This document shows, piece after piece, positions 54,651-64,000 of a stretch of DNA of 64,000 bases (its first letter is position 1; every line of letters starts with the position of its first letter). The DNA comes from Arthrobacter sp. ISL-30. Lineage in GTDB: Bacteria; Actinomycetota; Actinomycetes; Actinomycetales; Micrococcaceae. Under the pieces are notes generated by a model. It was not told where the DNA came from. It did not search any database and saw nothing but the letters and a program-made list of their open reading frames with translations. A program made the translations under genes and the position numbers. The stretch lies in the NCBI RefSeq assembly GCF_018613855.1, contig NZ_JAGGPK010000009.1, positions 112,592 through 176,591 of the forward strand, in the 5' to 3' direction.

Positions 54651-54879
54651 TCACTACGCGCTTAATCCCGCGGAAACGGTGGCGAAAATCGGGTATCCAA
54701 TCAAGTAGCGCCTACTCGCGACTATCAATTCGACAGGACCTAGCATGAGCGTGTCAGCTTATGACAACTCTGCGTGAGAGCCTGAGGTGGTCTGGGTGCC
54801 TACGGCCAAGGGTGGTTCCTCTCAAGGGCCTGCCACTCACGCAGTCTGGTCAGTCCAAATTGATCCAGATGGAGAACCC

Positions 54880-55449
54880 ATGAAAAGAGTCCTCGCAACG
54901 GCCGGGATTTTAGGCCTTGCTATGCTCGGCTCCACCGCGCCGGCGATTGCCGGTCCAGGCCCGGCAGATAAAATCACCATTTGCCACGCCACCGGGTCCG
55001 AAAAGAACCCTCATGTCGAAATCACAGTGAGTGAAAACGCGCTAAACGGACATGGCCGCGGCCAAGCCGTTCACGAACACGACATCATTCCGGCTGCGGC
55101 CGGCGGCTGCGTCGTAGAGGAGCCAGAGACACCGGAAACCCCGCCTGTGACACCGCCTGTAACACCGCCAGGCAAGACGCCCGAAGTGACACCGCCGGCC
55201 GTCACACCCGGCGTAACGCCGTCGGTAGAGACTCCTGCCGTCAAGGCACCTGCAGTGGTGCCGGCCGGAGCAGCAGCAGCAGCGCCAAAGGTAGTCAACC
55301 GCGGGTTCAATGCCCAGACTGCCGTTGGCAACCAGGCTGATGGCCAGGTTCCAGGCTGGCTCGGCGGCCTGGCTGCACTGGTCGCGGCAACTGCGGCAGT
55401 TGCCCTGAGGCAAAGGGGACGTCGGCAAGACTCCCCCGCTGTGAATTAG
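54880..55449 (+). CDS. Secreted wall protein with Pro/Thr stalk, likely sortase substrate
   Basis: 189 residues from the ATG at 54880 (GGAG upstream). Signal peptide (1-24); a small domain with KITICHATGS and NPHVEITV; a Pro/Thr stalk of TPxVTPP repeats (82-120); then RGFNAQTAVG (141-150), a membrane segment (160-176) and a basic tail RQRGRRQ. The stalk plus tail is a wall-anchored layout without LPxTG; NAQTA is a candidate sorting motif. A sortase gene follows 79 bases downstream. Upstream 54635-54879 shows no gene. Confidence 0.7.
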   Translation: MKRVLATAGILGLAMLGSTAPAIAGPGPADKITICHATGSEKNPHVEITVSENALNGHGRGQAVHEHDIIPAAAGGCVVEEPETPETPPVTPPVTPPGKTPEVTPPAVTPGVTPSVETPAVKAPAVVPAGAAAAAPKVVNRGFNAQTAVGNQADGQVPGWLGGLAALVAATAAVALRQRGRRQDSPAVN

Positions 55450-55528
55450 GGCCGGTCCTGCCGGGAGGACGGGCGCCCACCATCGCGGTGTGGTGCCCGT
55501 CCACACCAGAGAACACCGAGGAGTTCCA

Positions 55529-56290
55529 ATGTCCTTCCCCCGTCGCCATCCCCGCGTGGGAGTGGGTACGAAATTCAGGGGATTGAACCGCGTGGATCTA
55601 CTGCTTTTGGCCTTCGGGGTTGTGGCTTTCCTGGTCCTCACTTTTGCGCCCGGAATCTTCAGCTCAGGAGAAGCACCAGGCAAGGCCGGCACCCAGCCCA
55701 CAGGGACTTCATACTCAAGTACTCCACCGCACGCTATGCCTGCCGCCACAATCCCCGGCGATGGCCAAGCAGCGCCGGAGGCGGAAAGCGTCACGGGTTC
55801 ACCAACAACGGCGCAAGTGACACAAGAGCCCGCTCCCAACTTTCCCCCGGCCGCAGCTCCGACCCGCATCGTGTATCCGGCCGCCGGGTTCGACGTCGCC
55901 GTCCATGCACTGAATCCAAGCGCCGAGGAACTAGAGACCCAGGCCATCGTTCCCCCAATCACCATGGATGGTTACTGGGTGTCCGCCTTCGGCATGCCCG
56001 GTGCAGGATCCACCAATACGACGTACATCATCGGGCACAGCTGGGAGGGCCGGGATGCTCCATTCAACCGGCTCAGTTCATCTAGCTCCCCTGGAGACAT
56101 TTTCGAGGCAACAACGGCAGCAGGAACAATGCGGTACAGGGTGGACTCCGTCGACACCTACCAGAAGGCGACCCTGAAAGACAGCCCAATCTGGGAGGCG
56201 ACCCCCAATCGCATTGTTCTCGTCAGCTGCTACACCGAGGATCCATGGGGCAAGAACGTAGTGGTCGTGGCCTCCCCTGTCGCCTCCTAA
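55529..56290 (+). CDS. Sortase (class E/F-like)
   Basis: 253 residues from the ATG at 55529 (GAGGAG 6 bases upstream). One membrane segment (23-41), a Pro/Thr linker, then the sortase barrel: RIVYPAAGFDVAVHALN, catalytic H170 in YIIGHSW and C234 in IVLVSCYTEDP. The usual catalytic Arg after the Cys is not seen; K242 (WGKNVVVVA) is in that place. Paired with the wall protein just upstream, it probably anchors that one product. Confidence 0.82.
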   Translation: MSFPRRHPRVGVGTKFRGLNRVDLLLLAFGVVAFLVLTFAPGIFSSGEAPGKAGTQPTGTSYSSTPPHAMPAATIPGDGQAAPEAESVTGSPTTAQVTQEPAPNFPPAAAPTRIVYPAAGFDVAVHALNPSAEELETQAIVPPITMDGYWVSAFGMPGAGSTNTTYIIGHSWEGRDAPFNRLSSSSSPGDIFEATTAAGTMRYRVDSVDTYQKATLKDSPIWEATPNRIVLVSCYTEDPWGKNVVVVASPVAS

Positions 56291-56294
56291 TAGG

Positions 56295-56353
56295 AACGCG
56301 CGGTCACCTACGGCCCATGTTATGCACAAACGGGCCCTAGGTGACCCCGCGTT
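56295..56353. terminator. Bidirectional terminator between sortase and mmsA
   Basis: 22-base arms with two mismatches (left AACGCGCGGTCACCTACGG..., right ending GTGACCCCGCGTT) and a 15-base loop; followed by GCTTTG on the plus side. Confidence 0.65.
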
Positions 56354-56359
56354 GCTTTG

Positions 56360-57749
56360 TTAGTTCTGGGGGAATCCGAGGTTGATTCCGCCATGGCTCG
56401 GATCCAGCCACCGCGAGGTGATGGCCTTCTCCCGTGTGAAGAACTGGAACCCCTGCAAGCCATAGGCCTTGGAGCTGCCAAAGATGGAGTCCTTGAACCC
56501 ACCGAAGGAATAGTAGGCCACGGGTACGGGGATCGGTACGTTGATGCCCACCATGCCAACTTCCACCTCGTTCTGGAAGCGCCGGGCCGCACCGCCGTCG
56601 TTAGTGAAGATTGCGGTCCCGTTGCCAAATGCGCCGGAGTTGATGAGGTTCAGGCCTTCTTCGTAGCTCCGTACCCGGACGACGGACAGGACGGGTCCGA
56701 AGATTTCGTCCTGATAGACGCGCGAGGTAACGGGGACGTCGTCGATAAGGGTGGGGCCCAGCCAGAATCCGTCCTGGTCACCGTCTACCTCGATGTTCCT
56801 GCCATCCACCACAACCTTGGCGCCGTCGGTGTTTGCGATGTCAATGTAGGAGGCGACCTTGTCCCGGTGCTGTTTGGTGACCAGTGGGCCCATGTCGCAG
56901 TTGCGGCGGCCGTCGCCGATGCGCAGGGTGGCCATGCGGGAGGTGATCTTTTCGATCAGCTCGTCCGTGACGGGCTCGACGGCGACCACGACACTGATGG
57001 CCATGCAGCGTTCGCCGGCGGAACCGAAACCGGCGTTGATGGCGGCATCGGCTGTCAGGTCCAGGTCGGCGTCGGGCAGTACCAGCATGTGGTTCTTTGC
57101 GCCGCCCAGGGCCTGGACGCGCTTGCCGTTCCGTGCAGCCGTCTCGTAGATGCACTGGGCGATCGGCGTCGAGCCGACGAAGGAGATTGCCTTGACGTCG
57201 GGGTGCTCAAGCAGGCCGTCGACGGCTTCCTTGTCGCCATGAAGGACGTTGAAGACCCCGTTAGGCAGGCCGGCTTCGGTGAAGAGGGCGGCAAGCCAGT
57301 TAGCAGCGGAGGGGTCCTTCTCGCTCGGCTTGAGGACCACCGTGTTACCAGCGGCGATGGCGATGGGGAAGAACCAAAGCGGCACCATGGCCGGGAAGTT
57401 AAAGGGGCTGATGATGCCGACGACGCCGAGCGGCGCCTTCGTGGAGTAGACGTCGACGCCGCTGGAGACGTTCTCCGAATGCTCACCCTTGATCAGGTGC
57501 GGGAAGCAACTCGCGGAAGCGGAAGAGAATCTGCTGGCGCTTGGTGATGGACAAGTCTCGCCAAGCCGGAAACGCTTTGTGCGCGGAGGAGATGGCCGAT
57601 TCGATGTCCTCGGCGGAGCCCAGGCTGACCAGCTTGGTTTCCTTGCCCAAGGCTGGATCAAAGACGGGGGAAGTCCGGTCGCTGGACGACGGCACCTCTT
57701 GCCCTCCGATCCAGTGCGGGACAACCTGCAGTTCGTTGATATCAGACAC
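56360..57749 (-). pseudogene. mmsA: Methylmalonate-semialdehyde dehydrogenase, internal deletion
   Basis: The N-terminus (GTG at 57749; SDINELQVVPHWIGGQEVP, RQQILFRFRELL) is in one frame, ending at 57483. The rest (HLIKGEHSENVSSGVDVYS onward, catalytic Cys in GSAGERCMAIS) is in another. At the junction near 57500-57512 about 40 residues expected between FRELL and PHLIKG, including the EHGK segment, are missing. This looks like a deletion of roughly 120 bases that also shifts frame. The intact enzyme makes acyl-CoA from malonate or methylmalonate semialdehyde. Confidence 0.8.
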
Positions 57750-57891
57750 TGTCTTCTCTCTCGTGACGTCGGAACGATGGAAATCATCTGTAGCAACCGT
57801 AGGTATACGGCTCGGGGTCAAGCTGCACTACACATGTCGATTCTTTCCCTCATGACTCAACAAACGTCTATCTGCACCCTTTGGTCAGCTG

Positions 57892-58167
57892 AATTTTCGC
57901 TTGGCTGCCCTGACCAAGGGCATTGCCCGCGGATACGGCAAGGAAACAATATCCTCGCGTACGCCGTCGCCCCCGGCTGGGGGGCCACCGATATCGCCGC
58001 GCATCTCTCCCCCGACGACGGATCGCTCAAGCATCTGCCGCTGGGGGAAGTCACACCGCCAGAAGGCGCCGCCGAGATGATCGCCTTCCTCGCTCTCGCC
58101 ACTCTCGCCACACAACCGACGCCACCATCGACATCACTGGCGCGGACTACGTGCGCGGACTACGTGC
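57892..58167 (+). pseudogene. Short-chain dehydrogenase remnant (C-terminal part)
   Basis: Across three frames one reads LAALTKGIARGYGKE, then ILAYAVAPGWGATDIAAHLS and LPLGEVTPPEGAAEMIAF, then TTDATIDITGADYVR. This is the C-terminal third of an SDR enzyme with frameshifts near 57945 and 58093. Two short tandem duplications are inside: CTCTCGCCA twice (58093-58110) and GCGGACTACGTGC twice (58142-58167). No catalytic YxxxK part remains. Confidence 0.65.
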
Positions 58168-58209
58168 GGTGGAGGCCTGCTGCCAGCATTTGGCCTTCGG
58201 GGGCCCTAT

Positions 58210-58596
58210 TCAGTCCTGGTGCAGCTGGACGAAGTTTCCGCAGCCGTCATCGAACACTACGGACGTCCCCGAAGGTCCTTCGCTGGGTTCTGCCTGGAAA
58301 GTGACCCCTAGCCCGGGCAGGCGTTCGTACTCTGCCTGCACATCCGGAACGCCCAGTACAATGGCGGGCATTCCGGCGTCGTGCAATCCGTTCATATAAG
58401 CGGCGCCAATAGGATTGTCACTTGGTTCAAGCAGCAGGCCCACCGTGCCGGCTTTGTCGCCCGAACCGGGATCCTTAACGATGAACAGGTTGTACTCGGG
58501 CATCGCCATGAGGGTGTCGAAGCCGAGGATCCCGGTGTAGAACTGGTGGGCCGCTACAGGGTCCTTGACGTGAATGCTGCACATTTTCAGTCGCAT
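58210..58596 (-). CDS. VOC-family (glyoxalase-like) protein
   Basis: 128 residues. Two beta-alpha-beta-beta-beta modules: MCSIHVKDPVAAHQFYTGILGF, then VGLLLEPSDNP, and PAIVLGVPDVQAEYERLPGLGV with FDDGCGNFVQLHQ. The metal ligands H9 and E47 region fit the family. Probable small-molecule enzyme or binding protein; substrate not known. Confidence 0.82.
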   Translation of the reverse strand: MRLKMCSIHVKDPVAAHQFYTGILGFDTLMAMPEYNLFIVKDPGSGDKAGTVGLLLEPSDNPIGAAYMNGLHDAGMPAIVLGVPDVQAEYERLPGLGVTFQAEPSEGPSGTSVVFDDGCGNFVQLHQD

Positions 58597-58648
58597 GGTG
58601 CCAAGGCTACGCCAGGGGCAGCATCAGGAGCAGGGAGGAGGAGCGGAT

Positions 58649-58963
58649 TCAGCCCTCACACTCGATGCAGTAGGCGTGACCGTCTTTCTCCCGGGCCACC
58701 TGTGAACGGTGGCGGACCAGGAAACAGGAGTAGCAGGTGAACTCGTCGTCGCCCTTGGGAATGACCTGGACGATCAGTTCCTCCGCCACAAATTCTCCGC
58801 CGGGGATTCCGGCGCTGTCCATGTCGTCCCCTTCGTCAAGCTCGCGCACGACGCTGCGTGCATCGGGTGCGTTGGCTGACTTGAGCGCCTCCAGCGAGTC
58901 GTTCTGCGATTCCTTGACTTCAGTACGGAGCTCGTCGTAATCAGTTGCCAATGAGGTATACAT
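58649..58963 (-). CDS. DUF4193 zinc-binding protein
   Basis: 104 residues from the ATG at 58963 (AAGAAAGAG upstream). A TTG at 58951 gives LATDYDELR, which matches the usual family start and may be correct. NDSLEALKSANAPDARS, then EELIVQVIPKGDDEFTCYSCFLVRHRSQVA and a second Cys pair CIEC make a zinc ribbon. DUF4193 is restricted to actinobacteria; function unknown. Confidence 0.85.
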   Translation of the reverse strand: MYTSLATDYDELRTEVKESQNDSLEALKSANAPDARSVVRELDEGDDMDSAGIPGGEFVAEELIVQVIPKGDDEFTCYSCFLVRHRSQVAREKDGHAYCIECEG

Positions 58964-59166
58964 CTCTTTCTTATTAGGGGTTGTCGGACGTGCAACGTAC
59001 GCCATGCCGAGAAAATTCCCCAGCCCCTAAGTAGCCAATGGCTTCGTCACGGGTGTCCATGATCACTCCGTCAGCACAGCGCTAAAGGAGGATTCTCGCT
59101 AAGAACTGCCCGCTGGGCCGGTAGAATTAGGGGTAACCCCAACCTTCTCATTTGAGGAATTTTGTC

Positions 59167-59784
59167 GTGCCCGCCTCCGCGCCTGCCCACGTTTCACCCG
59201 TCTATCACCAAAGCATCCAGCACGGCGTTTCCGGCAGGCGCCCTCGAAGGTTCCTGGGCATGAGATGGACACACCCAGACATTCCCAGGCCCACACCCCT
59301 TACGGTCACCCCAGAGAAGGCGGGGACGGAGCTGTTGGCTGTCTCCCCAGATCGCTTTTACGCGGTCAACACGACAGACGGGTCATCCTACTGGGCCCTG
59401 TCGTCCGCGTCCGGGGCAACAATTTACGCGCGTGCTCCTCACGGCACTGTTGTAGTGCCCAAGGTGCCAACAGTAATTGACCAAACTGCAGGAGTATATC
59501 TTCAGAGGCTTCGAGACGGTGGCGAATTGGAGGCAGGGGAAATGGAACGACTGCTGCTCGACGTGCCGAACGTCTCGATGGGCTTGATTATCACCAATAT
59601 CCGCAGGCACCGATACTTTGCCGAGGGCTGGGATAAGCGACTGGGTCTCACCGGCCTGCGCATCGTCTCCCAGAAGGGATTTGGGCTCTCAATCGCTCGA
59701 CTAACGGCGCAATTGCAGCTGCACACTTGCACCAAGGCTTCCCTGCACCGCTTCTTGGATGATGCGCACAGGGCCACACGTTAG
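59167..59784 (+). CDS. Unknown protein, possible winged-helix end
   Basis: 205 residues from a GTG at 59167 (TGAGGAA 8-9 bases upstream; a TTG at 59152 is also in frame). N-terminal 40 residues are basic; a beta-rich part (TELLAVSPDRFYAV, SGATIYARAPHGTVVVPKVP) follows. The last 80 residues (LEAGEMERLLLDVPNVSM, IRRHRYF, LGLTGLRIVSQKGFGLSI) resemble a Trans_reg_C winged helix. I do not recognise a family. Confidence 0.55.
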   Translation: MPASAPAHVSPVYHQSIQHGVSGRRPRRFLGMRWTHPDIPRPTPLTVTPEKAGTELLAVSPDRFYAVNTTDGSSYWALSSASGATIYARAPHGTVVVPKVPTVIDQTAGVYLQRLRDGGELEAGEMERLLLDVPNVSMGLIITNIRRHRYFAEGWDKRLGLTGLRIVSQKGFGLSIARLTAQLQLHTCTKASLHRFLDDAHRATR

Positions 59785-60005
59785 CGAGTAATTGTCAGCG
59801 TCTTGATAGGCACCGCACACGATACGTGTTCCAAAGGGAGGTCGCCGAGGCCTGCCGCACGGTTGTTCCTGCCGGTGTCGTCGCACCAGTCGATGTTGTA
59901 AGGCACCGCCGTTACGGCGGCTTCTCCCGCTGCCGTATGGGCGGCACGACAAACGTAAAGGAAAACCCGCCGGCGTCGTTCATCGCCGTGGTGGTTTCAA
60001 AGGAA

Positions 60006-60197
60006 TTAGAAGGGGGCCGGCGACGTCTGGGGTAGGCCGCATCTCTCTACAAAGTAAGGCCTCATCGCCGGTCCCCAGATGCCCCGTCTACCGCCATTTC
60101 CGGGGCGAATGCATTGAGCCAAATAGTTTGTTTGGCCTTCCTGCACTTTCCAGTAAACAGGCTTCGCGGCCCCTTGACACGAGTAGCGTGTACTCAT
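60006..60197 (-). CDS. Small Cys peptide A
   Basis: 63 residues from an ATG at 60197. STRYSCQGAAKPVYWKVQ at the start, then a Gly/Arg-rich middle (RPGNGGRRGIWGPAMRP) and RCGLPQTSPAPF at the end; three Cys in all. The first 19 residues match the frame at 51078-51356. Only a weak GGGA precedes the ATG. No known family. Surrounding intergenic DNA (59785-60270) is less GC-rich. Confidence 0.45.
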   Translation of the reverse strand: MSTRYSCQGAAKPVYWKVQEGQTNYLAQCIRPGNGGRRGIWGPAMRPYFVERCGLPQTSPAPF

Positions 60198-60270
60198 TTT
60201 CCCGGCCCGAAAAACAGCCCTGAACTCGAGTAGGCGCGCGCAGGATGTCCGTGTGGAGCCGTTCGCCCTG

Positions 60271-62661
<2,391 letters not shown>

Positions 62662-62793
62662 CGTGTCTCCATCTGTTAGCGGAGCCGCCTTCGCAGTCTC
62701 CGTCGGCACCTGGCTCGATCCAACCAGCTTCGAACAGTACGTCTGATTCTCCTTCGTCGGCACTGTGGCGGCAACGCTTACTCACCAAAGCCC

Positions 62794-62836
62794 ATACCTA
62801 GAGCTACTATGTTTGATACCCTTCAGATCTAGGTAT
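62794..62836. promoter_or_regulatory. PadR operator candidate
   Basis: ATACCTAGA (62794-62802), 25-base spacer, TCTAGGTAT (62828-62836), perfect arms. The right arm touches the AGGAGG of the padR gene and the spacer holds TACTAT (62805-62810), a possible -10. Confidence 0.55.
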
Positions 62837-62846
62837 AGGAGGCGCG

Positions 62847-63209
62847 GTGCGCATTGATAAAGACCTGGTGGCCGCCTCAGCCACTCCGCTTGTACTGGGC
62901 ATCCTGTCCGACGGCGACCTGTACGGCTATGCAATCCTCAAGCGCGTGAGTGAGCTGTCGGGTGGTGGGATGCAGTGGACCGATGGGATGCTCTACCCGC
63001 TACTGCACCGGCTCGAGCGGCTCGGCTACGTGTCGTCGTCGTGGGGGACGTCCGACGCCGGGCGCCGGCGCAAGCACTACGCGATCACGCAGGCGGGCCG
63101 GGACGAACTCGCAGATCGACAGAAGCAGTGGACCGTCGTGGCAGACGCACTGCGGCAGGTGTGGCAGGCCACGCAGCGGCCCCAGGCCGTGGTCGAGGGG
63201 TGGGCGTGA
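62847..63209 (+). CDS. PadR-family transcriptional regulator
   Basis: 120 residues from a GTG (AGGAGG 5 bases upstream). LVAASATPLVLGILSDGDLYGYAILKRVSEL and GMLYPLLHRLERLGYVSSSW are the PadR winged helix; RKHYAITQAGRDEL is the wing. PadR proteins repress efflux and stress genes and respond to aromatic or drug ligands. Divergent from the UvrA-like gene and coupled to the next gene by a 1-base overlap. Confidence 0.9.
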   Translation: MRIDKDLVAASATPLVLGILSDGDLYGYAILKRVSELSGGGMQWTDGMLYPLLHRLERLGYVSSSWGTSDAGRRRKHYAITQAGRDELADRQKQWTVVADALRQVWQATQRPQAVVEGWA

Positions 63210-64000
63210 TGGAGTCACACGCTGAGCTGGAGGCCCAGATCGACCGGTGGCGCGGATACGTCCAGCGGAGCCAGGCAATCTCCCCCGCCGACGTCGACGA
63301 ACTGGAGGACCACCTCCGCGAGCAGATCGCCGACCGGCAAGCCACCGGCCTCGATGACGAGGAGGCCTTCCTCGTCGCCATCAAACGCCTGGGCAACCTT
63401 GACGCCGTCTCGCACGAGTTTGCCCGCGAGCACTCCGAACGGCTGTGGAAGCAGCTCGTCCTGGTGCCGGAGGGTTCCGACGACGCCAGCACACCACGGT
63501 GGCGCGAGCTGGCAATCGTCCTCGCACTCGCCGTCGGGGCAGGTGTGGCGGTCAAGGCCGGCTTTGCCTGGCTCGACGACGGCGGAGCGCTGATGCGCAA
63601 CCTCGGCCTGCTCGTCTTCCCGTTCCTGGCTGCGTATCTCGCGTGGAAGCGCCGCTTCACCGGGCCGGCGACGGCGGTGCTGCTCGTCCCATTCGCCGCG
63701 CTGGCAGTCGCGCTGAATCTCTACCCGTTCGCCCCAGGCGGTTCCACCGAGCTACTCGCCGCCTTGCATGCCCCGGTCATCCTGTGGCTGCTGGTCGGAG
63801 TGGCATACGTCGGAGGCAGGTGGCGGTCTGACAAACGACGCATGGACTTCGTCCGGTTTACCGGAGAGCTCGCGATTTACTACACGCTCCTTGCGCTGGG
63901 CGGTGCAGTCCTGATCGCACTCACACTCGCGACCCTCCAGATCGTGGGCATCGACTTCGAACCGGTGCTGCAGGACTGGATCCTGCCGTTCGCGGTGCCC
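63209..64000 (+). CDS. Permease-prefix-domain membrane protein, 3-prime truncated by window
   Basis: 264 codons seen, open to the edge. Residues 1-75 are a soluble domain (LEAQIDRWRGYVQRSQAISPADVDELEDHLREQI) of the permease-prefix type often found with PadR. Membrane segments follow (ELAIVLALAVGAGVAVKAG, LGLLVFPFLAAYLAW, AVLLVPFAALAVALNLY, LWLLVGVAYVGG, and one more). ATG at 63209 overlaps the padR stop. Role unknown; may be the PadR target. Confidence 0.8.
   Translation, partial: MESHAELEAQIDRWRGYVQRSQAISPADVDELEDHLREQIADRQATGLDDEEAFLVAIKRLGNLDAVSHEFAREHSERLWKQLVLVPEGSDDASTPRWRELAIVLALAVGAGVAVKAGFAWLDDGGALMRNLGLLVFPFLAAYLAWKRRFTGPATAVLLVPFAALAVALNLYPFAPGGSTELLAALHAPVILWLLVGVAYVGGRWRSDKRRMDFVRFTGELAIYYTLLALGGAVLIALTLATLQIVGIDFEPVLQDWILPFAVP

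Noticed and set aside
57489..58304. A 271-codon plus-strand frame
   Set aside because: It is antisense to mmsA in its first half and one frame of the SDR remnant in the second; not a real protein.

Overview
The window is high-GC actinobacterial DNA. GTG/TTG starts, ATGA-type gene overlaps and small actinobacterial families (DUF222 endonuclease, DUF3073, DUF4193, septum-formation protein) point to a soil Micrococcaceae of the Arthrobacter/Pseudarthrobacter type. It looks chromosomal. I saw no rRNA, tRNA, CRISPR array, insertion sequence or prophage.

Layout. 1-4837: a DUF222 endonuclease cut by the window edge, a thymidylate-kinase-like enzyme, and a Nudix-type NrtR regulator divergent from an SPFH + NAD-kinase-like operon with two palindromic operators. 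4873-9727: an amino-acid-type ABC transporter with an FMN 2-hydroxyacid oxidase, divergent from a GntR/FadR regulator. 9795-11912: an FAD-linked oxidase and a small surface protein. 12199-18350: the glyoxylate route hyi-glxR-gcl-glycerate kinase-allB, followed by a winged-helix protein and a Bcp peroxiredoxin. 19885-23800: a partner-switching operon (receiver-SpoIIE phosphatase, membrane GT2 glycosyltransferase, STAS, RsbW-like kinase). 23833-25681: Gfo/Idh oxidoreductase and ThuA. 25742-28050: ureidoglycine-glyoxylate aminotransferase divergent from uraD-uraH. 28078-29709: an ArsM-like methyltransferase divergent from an ArsR-rhodanese regulator. 29738-34703: membrane protein, purF-purM, DUF3073, septum-formation protein. 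34748-40731: clpB with a HAIR operator, and modE-like-modABC. 40963-45646: a sulfonate/sulfate-ester type ABC transporter, an AtsK/TauD dioxygenase and a flavin reductase; two of these genes carry frameshifts. 45821-51132: a second FAD-linked oxidase, DUF4031-HD protein, ComB-like phosphatase, GT4 glycosyltransferase and an orphan receiver. 51642-58167: class III aminotransferase, PucR regulator, a cell-wall protein with its own sortase, a broken mmsA and an SDR remnant. 58210-64000: VOC protein, DUF4193, an unknown protein, a small Cys peptide, then a UvrA-like ATPase divergent from PadR plus a membrane protein that runs off the end.

The main metabolic theme is purine/ureide use. UraH and UraD would make S-allantoin, AllB opens allantoin, PucG handles ureidoglycine with glyoxylate, and Gcl, GlxR and glycerate kinase move glyoxylate into glycerate and 2- or 3-phosphoglycerate. 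The two gene blocks are 13 kb apart but both have a TTCC-N7-GGAA palindrome upstream, so they may share a regulator. Uricase is not in the window.

Most unusual items: the NrtR/SPFH/NAD-kinase-like unit; the partner-switch operon built around a GT2 with a 150-residue insertion; a pair of small Cys-containing peptides; a sortase with Lys in place of the usual Arg beside a likely substrate; and a group of frameshifted or deleted genes (sulfur permease, flavin reductase, mmsA, SDR), which are either decay or assembly error.
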